Shown here one piece after another: positions 33,301 to 45,300 of a stretch of DNA of 64,000 nucleotides. The stretch comes from Micropterix aruncella (lineage: Eukaryota > Arthropoda > Insecta > Lepidoptera > Micropterigidae). The translations under genes were made by a program, and so were the position numbers. The first letter of the stretch is position 1. Each line of letters opens with the position of its first letter. Under the pieces are notes generated by a model. That model made no database searches. It was not told the DNA's origin and saw nothing but the letters and a program-made list of their open reading frames with translations. The DNA lies in the NCBI GenBank assembly GCA_944548615.1, contig OX155976.1:1156596-1220595 (forward strand), written 5' to 3'.

Positions 33301-36300
33301 TTACTATATTTTATGGATTATTTAGTATAATGGCGATTTTATTTATTTAATCAAAAACGGAGCCTTAAATGCAAAAAGATCGTACTTCATTTTCTGTGTA
33401 TTTAACCTTGAAGAACGACTCTTCATATTCAAAACTACAACTTTTCACTTCCGATAATTAGTCGATAATTACAATCGATAATTGATCGATACATTAAAAT
33501 TCGACACCACCCGGGGGATGACAGCCCTAACGATTGGCAGTTTCTCTATGGCCGCGATTGCATCAGCTGGGGTTGCTTTGCACGCAATTACGCAATTTAC
33601 GGGTTTTTGATGTAAAAAGTGCAATAATATGTATTCATTACTGTTATTTCGTAATAACGAAGTGTATATATGCTCATATATCACTGTAAAAGTTCGTAAT
33701 TAGTGAAGTAAAGTGAATGAAAGTGTATGAATTGTTTCGATTATTACGACATGCGAACGGGTGAGTCAATCAAATTGCTAATAAATGTATTTTAAAAAGA
33801 GATATAGATGTTATTATGATGTTCAATATGAAGAAGGATATTTTTGTGGTCTGACACAGTAAATACTTTGTATAATTGTGATACCTATATTTGATAAAAA
33901 ACATAAAGTTTATTTCAATACTAAGAAAACATCGTTTGTATAAAACATTTTCAACATCCGAAATCTTTTTATTTGTAATACAATATTTAAAACAAAGTAC
34001 AGGAGTATAGTAGTAATTTAATACCTTTTCTAGAGGTATTTACAAATTCTTGAATACATTTATATTTATCGAGTTATAACCTAAAATGTGTTAAAAAACG
34101 GGAGTTTTTTTTTTCGTTAACTTTGATTGACATTAAAAAAATATTTTTATTGTTTTCAAAAATTAGGTTTGAATACTCTAATTGCCAGTTTCAAAGGGAA
34201 CAAAATGAAATGCCTATTTTTATTATCGGTACAGGCGTTTAGGAGAAATTATTATTTTGGTCGGCCGGCGAAAATCTTCGGCGACTTGACACATATGATT
34301 GTAAAAACCGCGAGGCTTGAAGGGTTAATTAAATAATTACAATTGTCACTTGTTCGCCACAGAAATGCATTTTGCCTATAGTTGGTACCGGCATGAGGAA
34401 CATGAAGAGCAGGGTCAAATCTATTGAGTTGGAAGGAACACGGAGATTAATTTTATTTAGTAAGTAGCATTGTGAGTGATAAATGAATTATTAAATATAA
34501 AACAAAAAAATTTGTACGATCAGGGTAGGCAGACGATATAGGTGAGCGTAGCTGACTAGTGAAAATGCAGTATGAGTGAGCGGGGCAGCGGCGAAAGCGA
34601 GGGTTACAAACATTTTTATACTGGGAAGGTATGAAGCGGGTGTATATAACACTATTTCTAAGCAATTCAATACATACAATACGACGAAATGAACGGCACT
34701 GAGAAGTGCGATAGTTTCCTGTCCGTTTTCTGCAAAACCTTGGTGACATACCTGATCGTAAATCAAATGGGCAAGGCACCGCAACGTAATCGAATTAATG
34801 CAAAGAAATATTATTTGTACATAAGTAATAAGTATGTTTCCGTTTATTTTTGAAACATTACGATCAATAAAGTGACCGTCGAATTCGATGGGTTTCAAGC
34901 TAGTACAATATTAATTTTAATTTTACCTTTCAGGTAAAGTTATGACATCATCCACTACGGTGCCGGGTTGTGGATTTCTGTACTGCGAGTCGAAGAACCT
35001 CGTATTGATGCGTTTTGAGACGATAATAAACACCATCTCGAATTTGTTCGGGCCATAAACACCCTTAAGTTTCTCTTGAATCAGTGTGACCTGCAACAAA
35101 TAGACAATTAATTATAATGCAAAGAAATAGGAATGGACATACGAAACTTTTTGTAGGTGTCGTCAGCGGCGATCGTCGCAATGATTTAACTTAAAATAAA
35201 TGTTTTTCTGCAATATAAATTATAACCTTGATTTATGTCCATATAGGTCAGTGATTCCCAAAGTGGTCTATATGGACCCCCAGGGGTCGATTTCAATTCG
35301 CAGGTGGTCCATGTCAGCAAAAAAAAAATCGGGGTGCACGAGATGTAAATGGGGTCCACGTTAGTGGACTTATAAGCATTCAGGCTATCCGTTAATGTCA
35401 TATCACTTCTTAAACAGATTTTGTATACAGCATAGTATTTCGAAATTATAATAATAGCAATAAACAAACGCGCCTGTCACAAGTATCACAGAATGAAATC
35501 AACACTCAACTCAAATTGCATCACTAGTCGATTGAAGAGGCCAGCGCACATGACTATTGAGGGAAGGTGCGAATGAGATATGTGAAAAAATTGCGCTTCA
35601 ATGGGTATCCGTGCGAGCGAGTAGGATAAACGCGCCACACGAATGAGCAAGCGAGATAGTTCTACATGTGCACTTATGTGCGGCTTTCCCAAATGCTTTG
35701 TACTTCAAGATCGTGGACGCTTAGAAATGAAGAAATAAAAATTGTACATATTTTTCATTTCTTACAACTGTCCACATTACCAAAAACCCTACGTAGGCGA
35801 TCAGTACTGTTCCAGGCGTTAAAAAACTTTTAATGTTAGTAAAGTTTGTAACAAAAATCCAAATTTGCGTGACATGTTCTGTTTCAAAAAACATGTTGCA
35901 CGCATTGCAACATGTTTCGCTTGTATTTCTCGTGTTTTGTCATACTGGTCTTACTCAGTTTTCGAGTTGTTTCGGAATCATGGGTCACAATCTCAAAACA
36001 ATTTCCCAAAACCATATAAAATTGCTAAAAGCTTTGACAGTTGGATCTGTCATAATAATAATGATAGCCGTATTGCACAGCCCAATAAAAAATGACCCTT
36101 CTGGTGTACTTGCCATGACAAAAAAACAAGGGATTTATTTAAACAATCGAGTTCAAAAACAATTTTAATAAATATAATAAATATTACCTAAAATATTACT
36201 ATTTTAGTGGACATGAGTAGCTATGAGTTTTTTTTTGAATCTCCTAAAGTTGGTTTAACGACAGGCAACTTCCAGCTGTCAAATTGGTTCCATAATGGAG

Positions 36301-39300
36301 GTCACTTTTTGCTCACTCGCGTTGGGAGACGGAGAACCTGGTGAAAAAAGCCGGGTGATCCGGGAAGTCTAGTGCACTAGGAGTGCGGCGTTTTTTGTGC
36401 AATGTGAACAAGTCTCATTTCGGTAAGCGTTTAATTCTTTTCGGGATTCAATTAGATAAACGAGTTTTGTAGTAATGGGGTTTTTTTCTTTTGGTCACAG
36501 AGTGTTTTTGGCTGTGCCGCCTTTTTACTTTCCCATGTAATTTCTACAATAAATCGGCCCACCGCGCCTTGATATTTTTCTCGCCTGGATGTCCGTTTGA
36601 ACGGAAAAACGCATCAAATGTCACATTTCTGAAGTCTACCACATGTATGGAGAGGAGATAGGAGGAACTACCTGGAAAATAAAAGGATCTTGTCTTATAA
36701 CTTTAAATTTGTAGTTTTATTTTAAAATTGCGAAGGTTTATTCTCTGTCTTGCCAAATTTAGTGACAAAGTAAATTCTTTCCCCGACCCTGGGGTTGGTT
36801 TTTTTATTTTCGGTCATAACCTAACCTATGGTATTTTTTCTTTTTCGCGTTTTGAATAAACGCGATGGCGCTCTTGTTTCTTTCGGTATAACGCGATAGG
36901 ATTGTTAATCAAACGTTATAAGTTAAGGAAAATTCAGGTAGGGGGACTATGGAAAACATCAAGGGGTCTATGGGTCAAGAAAGTATGGGTACCTATGATA
37001 TAGGTATTAAATCTAAAAACACGGCACTAAAACAAAATTTAAAAATAACTAAATTATGATGGACGCCACTGTTTTTTGTAGCGAAAACGGAAAATTTACT
37101 CCAACAAAAAAATTAATAACAACTGCACACTAAGCACTAATTATCTCAGGTCGGGAACTTTAGTTGTATGTCACTGGAAAATCTTTCAAGAAATACGCAA
37201 AATGGAAATAAACACATTTCTGGAGAATGTTGTATAATTTCACCCTTAAGCGGCACATTTCCATTAGTTATGACAGTAAGCCGAGAAGCTTCTGCTGCGA
37301 CAATCCGGCCTACAAACGACAATAAAGCGGATTATTCCATCGATGGAGGCAGATATTCTCGTTGCATCGAGGTGTAATTTATTCCATTTCAATTAGGGAC
37401 ATTACACGTCACATTAGTAGCAAAAAGCTCTAAAGCAATGAAAGAATAAATCCATCAAAATCAAACCGATTCGCGTCGGAAAACAACCCCAAATGAGAGA
37501 AAATCGCTTACCAAAATTAAAAAAAGGAAGAAAAAAACATCGACCGGGCATTTACATCGGCCGCCCTCGTGCCCTTCCAACGGTAACGTACAGAGCGTAG
37601 GGTTAGAGCTAAAGTCGTTTTCCGCTATACCGTAAAGCGATTAACATCAGTGTGAAACGATTGTAGATTAGCACTCACCTCGTGATTGTAGACAAAGGGG
37701 ATTTGGCCGTCGCCCACGCCGTCGCGGTAGACGACCACCTTGGCGGGCAGTGCCCCGTTGAGCTGCCGGTACTTGTGCAGCGCCTTCACGATGTTCAGCG
37801 AGAGCTCGTTGGACAGCTCCTCGCCGTTGGCGTGCGGCGTGACGGCGCTGAAGTAGCGCGTGAGCCCCTTGTCCATGGAGGCCACCATGGCGCCGAACGA
37901 GCGCTCGCGGCTCTGCGTGTCGTGGCACACGTCGTAGCCCACCATCATCACGCCGCTCATCGGGATGTCGGCCGCCCAGGCCGCGCCGCCCGTCTTGCAG
38001 TTCATCTGCAAGACCACCTTGGTGGCCACGCTCAGCGCGTTCTTGCCGCCGAGCGACTTGGCCAGCACCACCTGCCGACGACCCGCCCGTTAGCCGGAGT
38101 TACCCGACGGTACGGTGGAACCTCTCCCGACGGATAATTACCACCTCTCCTGAGAGTATGCCAACGACTGATTCGCTTTACGAGCGACGGTCCGACCAAT
38201 TATGCTCGTTACGAGATATTCCACCGTACTAGTAATAATATCACTCGATTCGTCTAACATTATTGCATATTAAAATAGAAGAGTTCGATCCGCTCAGTCG
38301 ATAAAGATTGATCACTCTAAAATCGCATTCACGGCGACCGACCCAAAAAGCACAATAAAATCGTGCAAAGTGTGGAACGTCTCAACTAGATTACAAAAAT
38401 ATTTACAAACGAATTTACGAGTAAATTTTGTAGCGCCCGACGTTTCGGCGATGTTGCAACCGCCGTCGTCCAAGGGAGTATCCCTGGACGACGGCGGTTG
38501 CAACATCGCCTCCCTCTCGTGCATTCTTTTTTTTATACACTTAAAATAAATAAAAAAAACAATGTTACGTAAAGCGTCGTTCGAACCTCCCTCCCGCCCC
38601 TGTAATGCATCGTAACATTTTACAAGACCCCCTCCCCTTTCCCCCAATTGCGTTACGTAATACTTCCCCTTACGTAATATGTCCCCTCATCTGAAAGTAT
38701 CAGAATTTCCAAAACACGAACTTTTTTGTCGCTGGCTCCCAAACTAAAAAAGCACGCTGAAAATACGTTTTTAAACCTTTTTATAAAGTCAAACAACAGC
38801 GATAGTCTTCGGTCTAAATTCGAGCTACTGACCTTTAACCCCTCACGTTGCGAGGTAAAAAGTCACCTATCACTTTTGCGCGCGACATATTCGCGCAAAA
38901 AATCGACGCGAGTCAACGGCCTTGAGAAAAACGATCATAACTTATAAACCACTAATCGGATTAAAAAAAGATAAAGAGAAAAATGATCGCATTGAAATTT
39001 GACATATAAAACATTACAACCTTATCTCGTAAAACAATTAGGATAATAATGAATAAATATTACAAAATTGGCAAACTGAAAAAACTCGCCTATAAAATCA
39101 TTTCGATTTTTTTGTAAATACAGTTTTTGTAAATATCAAAAATTGTAAATACAGTTATGTTCTCTATTAAATGCTTTACCAAAACGATATTTTTTTTTAC
39201 TTATTTGCATACAAAAATACGGAAAAAATATTTATTTATTCAGCCAAGAAAAATTGTATGTATTCTCGTAAAAAAAAATTTTTTTAATTTTTAATTTGTG

Positions 39301-42300
39301 ACTACTTATGGTATTTTTTTATATGAAATTCTTTCAAAATAACTTTATTACTACATCACTTCTTCTTAGAAATCACACCAGAACTTTGAGCTTTGTCTGA
39401 TATTATAGAAAAATCTAAAGTTTTGAGAGTTTCCGCGTCTGAACCTAATAATAAACTTTGAATGCCCATAATATAAAATTCGTTAGATTTTTTCAATTAT
39501 ATTGTCTTATCATAGACTTATTATATGTCTAATAACTAATTACTATACTCCAAAGAGTCACATTTCATCGAAAAACTATGGAAAATCGCACTTTTTTCTC
39601 TCATAGTAATTATCAAAACAAGTTTCATTTTCGCTAGCAATATTAGAACACAACATATAATGTTCAAAATACGCCTAATTATGTGATAACTTAGGATGTA
39701 AATGAAGCAATACCTATTTTATTAGTAAATTAAAGCGACATTACGTCATGTTTCGCGATATAACGGGATATTTCAAAAACATTACAAAATAAACACGGGC
39801 ATTTTTTTCGCGAGCCTTGGTTTGTTGACAAAGTGTTTTCTTCGAAAATTCGTGAAAAACAGCAAATGGATTGTCGAAATTATATAATCCTACTGGCTAA
39901 TCTACTTAAAAAGGGAAATACTCACTTTTATCCGGTATAAACTGCACTTATATCCAGAAAACACTTCACAACACAATCACTTCGGCGAACATCGCGCGCG
40001 CCGCCGCCATGGCCGATCTGCGACTGTCGTCAGAAATGAGGTCACCGATTTTGTAAGGGATGTAGTAATTCATATTTCTAACATCGCATGCGGCAATCGA
40101 GCAATTTCATAGTGTTGCATATTTGGCTATATTATGGCATCATTCGATAGAATATACAATCGCATTTCGAAATTTAAACGACATTTTCTTGAGCGGCGAG
40201 CGCGATATCCCGTATGGGATAGTTTGGATTTCAGCCGGCCGCCATACATATCCCGCAAAGGATGTTAAGTGCCGAGCGGGTTAAGGCTTGTACATGCGCC
40301 GACGACCTTGGGCGTTTAGGCATTTTTAGATGAAGCGTTTTACCTCTCACCGCACTCGCCCCGGGATCCGCGCGTGCCGCTGCACAGTGGGTCTCGGACG
40401 TCGAAATGACAATCGGCAGAACTGTGCTAGGGATATCGGTATATTGGTACCCAAATTCAGTAAATGACAAAAAACAACATTGAACATTTTTTAACATTTT
40501 GAACTTCTTTATTATTGTAAAATAATAGGAACTTACATAATATGCTATACATTAAAAAACTAATACCTGCGAGTATTTTTTTACAATATTTTATATTGTT
40601 TGAAAAACTACGTCAAATAATGAAATCGAAATATCAATAATTATAAATTATGTACATATTAATTTCTCATTATTTTATTAATTATTTAACAAAAAGATAT
40701 CTAAAATAAAATTCGCAAACTTAAGTCTATTTAATTTTTACATTCTTTAGGCCGTAAATGATTTTCCGCAGAAATATTTTCGAGGTCAAACCATCATTCG
40801 TGATCCTCGCGTACTTTCCGGAAAGTTTTACCATATCGCAGTATAATGCGATATTAAAATCAATTTTTTCAGTATGCGTCGGTTTGTTTTGGCAAATCCG
40901 GGCGATTGCTCTTAAAAACAGAGGGTTTCTAACTTAAAAACCTAAAATCGGCGAAGAAAGTCGTGGAAAAATCGTCACATTTCGGTATTTCCCGTCATTT
41001 TATACTAAAAAAAGGAAACTTATGGTATTAGCAGCATACATTCGTCTATTGAGTAATTATTCGAAATTTCTTAAAAACTAATTTCCTCGGTAGTGTTCTT
41101 CTTCGTTTAAACTTCTTCATCGTCGTTTATGTCACCAAACTCTGCAATAGAGACAATTGGGCAATAAGTAGCGAAACCAAAAAGGATTTCCTTCTCTTCT
41201 TCGTATATTTTTATTTTTCTTACTTTTTTATCGGCCATTTCAGTGTGCTTCCTTGTTATGGTTTTTTACTTCATCTTTCTACTTGTCTAGTTTTTGTGTA
41301 CATGTAGAAATGGTCGTATTCTTCTTTTTTTTTTACATTATATTAATAATATATCGCTTTGGTTGCTTTCTTTTCTGTTCTTTTTTTTATGGCTTCTTCA
41401 ATGTAAGTTGGATCTCTAATTCGCCAAGTTGAATCCCTAGATGTCGTGTTTCGTTTTAAAACTGTGCTTGGGCGCAGATAGAACAATACACATAGTAAAG
41501 AATTTTACCCCCTTTTGCCAGAATGGCGGCTGCTCCAAAATTGCAATAATATTGTAAACATATTAAAAGCATGGTTTTAAAAAGCAGGTGCGAAGTAAAT
41601 GATGCAGCAGTGGACACCATTGGACTGTTGATGATAATATGGAATATGGAGTCCTATATTTTGCAGTAGACTCCACTGGGCTGAAAATTATAATATAATA
41701 GAGGCCAATGCCAAGCAGTGGACGTTAATGGGCTGATGATGATAATACATTATAGTGTAGTCAAATTTTATGAAAAACGAACTTTTAGAAGCAAATCATG
41801 TAACTTTTGGGCAACCGGTATTTTTTACCTATTTCAACCATGCTGAATCCGAAAATGCCAGTTGCCCAAGCGAAATCCTGACTGGAAGTAAGATATCCAA
41901 GATGGCCGCCAATATGGCGTCGAAACCCGAAATCGGTGTTGTTTCATCAATTAATCAAGGGGTTTGACATAGGAACGCGTCCAAAATGTCTAGATATATG
42001 TTTTTGAGCATGGGGAATTTAAAAACACAACGTGAAAAAACATTGGTCTGATATTTCAAGATGGTGGCCAAGATGGCGCCAGCCATATATTACCCTATTT
42101 TGTCGTACAAACGAGCATGACGCGTCTCGATATAGGTATGTTTTTAAACATAAGGATTCAAAAACTTTTAACAACGTTGGGCTAAACGATGTATCAAAAC
42201 AACAACTTAAAGAAACTAAAAAAGATTACTGTGTGTCTCCAGAATTAAGACAGGTAGTACATAGTTTTAGGGTTATAGGGTTTGCAGGGAGTACATAGTT

Positions 42301-45300
42301 TTATGCAAGGGACGTTTCCTTTACTGTAGCTGTTCTTTAATCTTTTTCTTAATTGACAGGTATGTTTTTGAGAGAATACCCACCTTCCCAAGCCATATTT
42401 TCCATTGCTTGAAGATTGCGACTGGGCCATTGCCGGACAGAAAGCTGTTCCAAGTTTCCTGACGCTAAATCTTATTCTTAAGGCGTGCCCAGAAGTTGTT
42501 TGCCATTGTAACGAGTTTTGTAACTCACAGAACTGCAGTTGCAGGAAAGAAAACGTTCCTTCTATAGAACTCTGCACTCCCTGCAAACGTACCTACCTGT
42601 CTTAATTCTGGAGACACACAGTAATCTTCTTTAGTTTCTGTAAGTTGTTGTTGCCAAAAAGTCGCTTGTTTGTTCCATTTTCGAAAATATTTGAATTAAA
42701 GTTTAGCCCAACGTTTTTCTAAAGTTATTTTTTGAAATCCTTATTTTAAAAACATATATCGAGACGCGTCACGCACATTTGTACGACAAAATAGGGCAAT
42801 ATGTGGCTGGCGTCATCTTGGTTGCCATCTTGAAATACCAGACCAATGTTTTTTTACAGTGTATTTTTTAAATTCCCCGTGCTCAAAAATATACATCTAG
42901 ATATTTTGGACACGTTCCTACGTCAAAGGGGGGCTCTGCAGCGCTAATTTCAGGTTTCGACGCCATATTGGCGGCCATATTGGGTATCTCACTTCCGGTC
43001 ATAACTTCGCTTGGGCAACCGGCATTTTCGGGTTCAGCATGGTTTAAATAAGGGAAAATACCGGTTGCCTCTAAAAGTATAAAGGGGAGCTCATTTTCGA
43101 TATTTTGACTAGACTATTAGAAACATATTTATATCCAGCAGCAGCAACAAAATCAAAATTATCAAAATCAGCTAAGTATTTTTATACTTTAGAGATTTTT
43201 TTTAATATAACGCCCACTGGTGGTCTATATCCATAATGCGTTCGTAAAATATGTCTAAAATCTTGGTGCGAAACCCAAATAAAAATTTAAATACACACCT
43301 CTATGGAATATACAGAGCCGGCTATAATAAGTCGATTTTCTTTTCCCCATTTTTACTGAAATAAAGAATTGCATATTAAAAACATGTTATCTGTAAATAA
43401 TCACAATATTACGATGAGCTTAAACATTTTACCAGTTCAATCAACGACAGATATCATAATAAATATTCAACGTTCTCACCTAAGGATGAATAAATTCCCT
43501 GTATCCACTGTGCGGCACACGCAAGTCATCGTCACTGTCATCGTTCGCGAAAAGGGCGTGGCTCGACGCGGAGAGCGACGTGGACGCACCTCGAACGCCC
43601 GCGGGCGAATGAAGCGAAATTCGTTCTCCGTTCGAGTTATATTTGGCATCGCCTTTCCATACTAAAAATGTATGGCGCATATTTTCGTGATTTTTGATGA
43701 ATTTTAGTAATTTTTTGGTGTCATTATTCAAAAATCTAAAGTGCACATCTATTAACTAGTTTAATAATCTTGCGATTTAATAATGTTCACAAAATTCTGT
43801 TGTGTATTACTGTGCAAATTTGTTAGAATACCAAAGGCTGTTTTAATGGTTTTCCTCAAGGTATTTACAAAAAAAATAAGCAAAATGGACAATTTCAAAC
43901 TTGCACAGATTGTAATGCAGTTATTTGAGAAGCCACTTGTGTGTTTTTTTTATCATTAATGATCTAGGACTCGCAGCATGAGTAAAATAGAAAGGCTCGT
44001 TTTGGGTCAAAACACACGGCGCCGCCTTAAACTGAATAACCGGCCCTCGAAAGGTATAAATATATCGATTTCGATTAGCGAGTCGCTCGATCTAAAAAAT
44101 CACAACTGTGAAATAGCGCCTGCTACTTTTCACAGTTAAATTAGGTTTCATAAATAGCAGTTACATACGCAAAAGAGGAAAAACCAGAGACAATTGGCAA
44201 AGCGCTATTTCAGATAGCAAACAGGCCATTATAATTCACAGGTTGCTACATTTTAGATTGACTGACCCGCTACTGATAGAGTTCCTACATTTTAGTGACC
44301 GCGGAGTGGCCGACGATGTAATTTCGCAATGTAATTTTATTTTAATGGAAGATCACTCAATCTAAAGGTCGTTCGCTCTAAAATTACACACGCTACATTT
44401 TTTAGCGACTGACCCAAAAATTATTTTAGGATGCGTGCTTTAGGACTGAGTGACCCGATCAGCAATGGAGTATAACACCGTGGGCCTATTGCCAAGTGGC
44501 AATATCTTTCGACCATACCACCAAGGTTATTGTAAACGCGCACATGTGGTAGGTTTAGGCAAGACAGCTGTCCTAACCTACCACAGCCAGTCGTTAGTCC
44601 AGAATCCACCGCTCACACCCCAGAAGTGTAATAAAGTATTATAATTGGCCCAACTCCGGTTGGTAAATTCCATGGCAGCGCCATTTTTATTTTATTACTA
44701 TGAGGGGGGGGACTGGCGAGCGGGCGAGGTGATTGGGGGTTGGTGCAGAGAGGGGGCATTTAGCGAGGTGGTAAGTAGGAGGGTTTGACTACTTGCCGAA
44801 AGTCTTGGGGTAACCCACCTAACAGATTTTTTTAGGAGCATTTTTATTATTAGTTGTATTTTTTTTCTTATAACCCTTCAGGCCCCGCGACTTCGATATC
44901 GCAGTCAACCCTGAGGGTTAACCGCGAGTCACGGGGCCTGAAGGGTTAAGAATCTGAACTGTTTTTTTGCCAGTATCCTTGTTGTGCGAGTTCGACGTTT
45001 CGCAGCACCTGCGTACTTAAAATAGTCTTACCTGGGTGAGAACACCGCGGTCCACGCAGCACTTTTTCTTGATTGCAGAATAGCGATCAATGCGGTTATT
45101 GGGGACCACCAAGAAGATGATGGTCGGGTTATATTGCGAGATCGCCTTCTCGCATTCTTCTACGTACGATCCCGAGCGATCGTCCTGGATGCCCATGAAC
45201 TTAGGCTCGGGTAGATGGATTTTCATATTGTTCCCAGCAGTAATCAACTTCTGCGCAAATTCCTCCGCATCGCGCCTCGCCCGGTTCGGCACAATCACAA

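Larger units (their letters stand above)
26542..34324 (+). mobile_element. Probable piggyBac element with nested insertions
   Basis: A TTAA (26538-26541) is followed by cccgtccggccccgcg, and the inverse cgcgaggcttgaaggg is followed by TTAA (34325-34328). These imperfect inverted ends match 11-12 of 16 positions. The only piggyBac transposase in the window lies between them. Sub-insertions explain the 7.8-kb length: a TA-flanked MITE (27330-28300), microsatellites, an 8-bp-duplication MITE (28886-29696) and a 150-bp tandem array (32780-33445). The transposase is seen directly; assigning these particular ends to it is an inference. Confidence 0.45.
20295..34926 (-). other. piwi intron, 14.6 kb, crowded with transposons
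   Basis: The longest intron of the gene. It contains two LINE fragments (20550-21404, 21650-22268), a Tc1 element split by a LINE (22270-24075), a TTAA element (24670-24982), another LINE piece (24990-25420) and the probable piggyBac composite (26542-34324). Stretches between these are AT-rich and hold nothing I can name. Confidence 0.8.
38072..45031 (-). other. piwi intron, 7.0 kb
   Basis: Holds a Penelope-type hairpin (38407-38515), a probable TTAA element (38839-40280), a CAGTGGAC-type short repeat (41600-41750), a fold-back element (41755-43114), a MITE (44004-44458) and a small TTAA palindrome (44874-44945). 40281-41600 and 43115-44003 are AT-rich with nothing recognised. Confidence 0.8.

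Noticed and set aside
35249..35480. hAT-like terminus cagtgattcccaaagtgg
   Set aside because: No matching inverted end or 8-bp duplication was found nearby, so no element is called.
37682..38137. 151-codon open frame on the plus strand
   Set aside because: Antisense shadow of the GC-rich piwi exon; valine/histidine-rich, no domain.
40008..40060. ATG in good context after a gccgccgcc run ([10 protein letters not shown])
   Set aside because: Frame closes after about 15 codons; no exon continuation or splice site supports a gene start.
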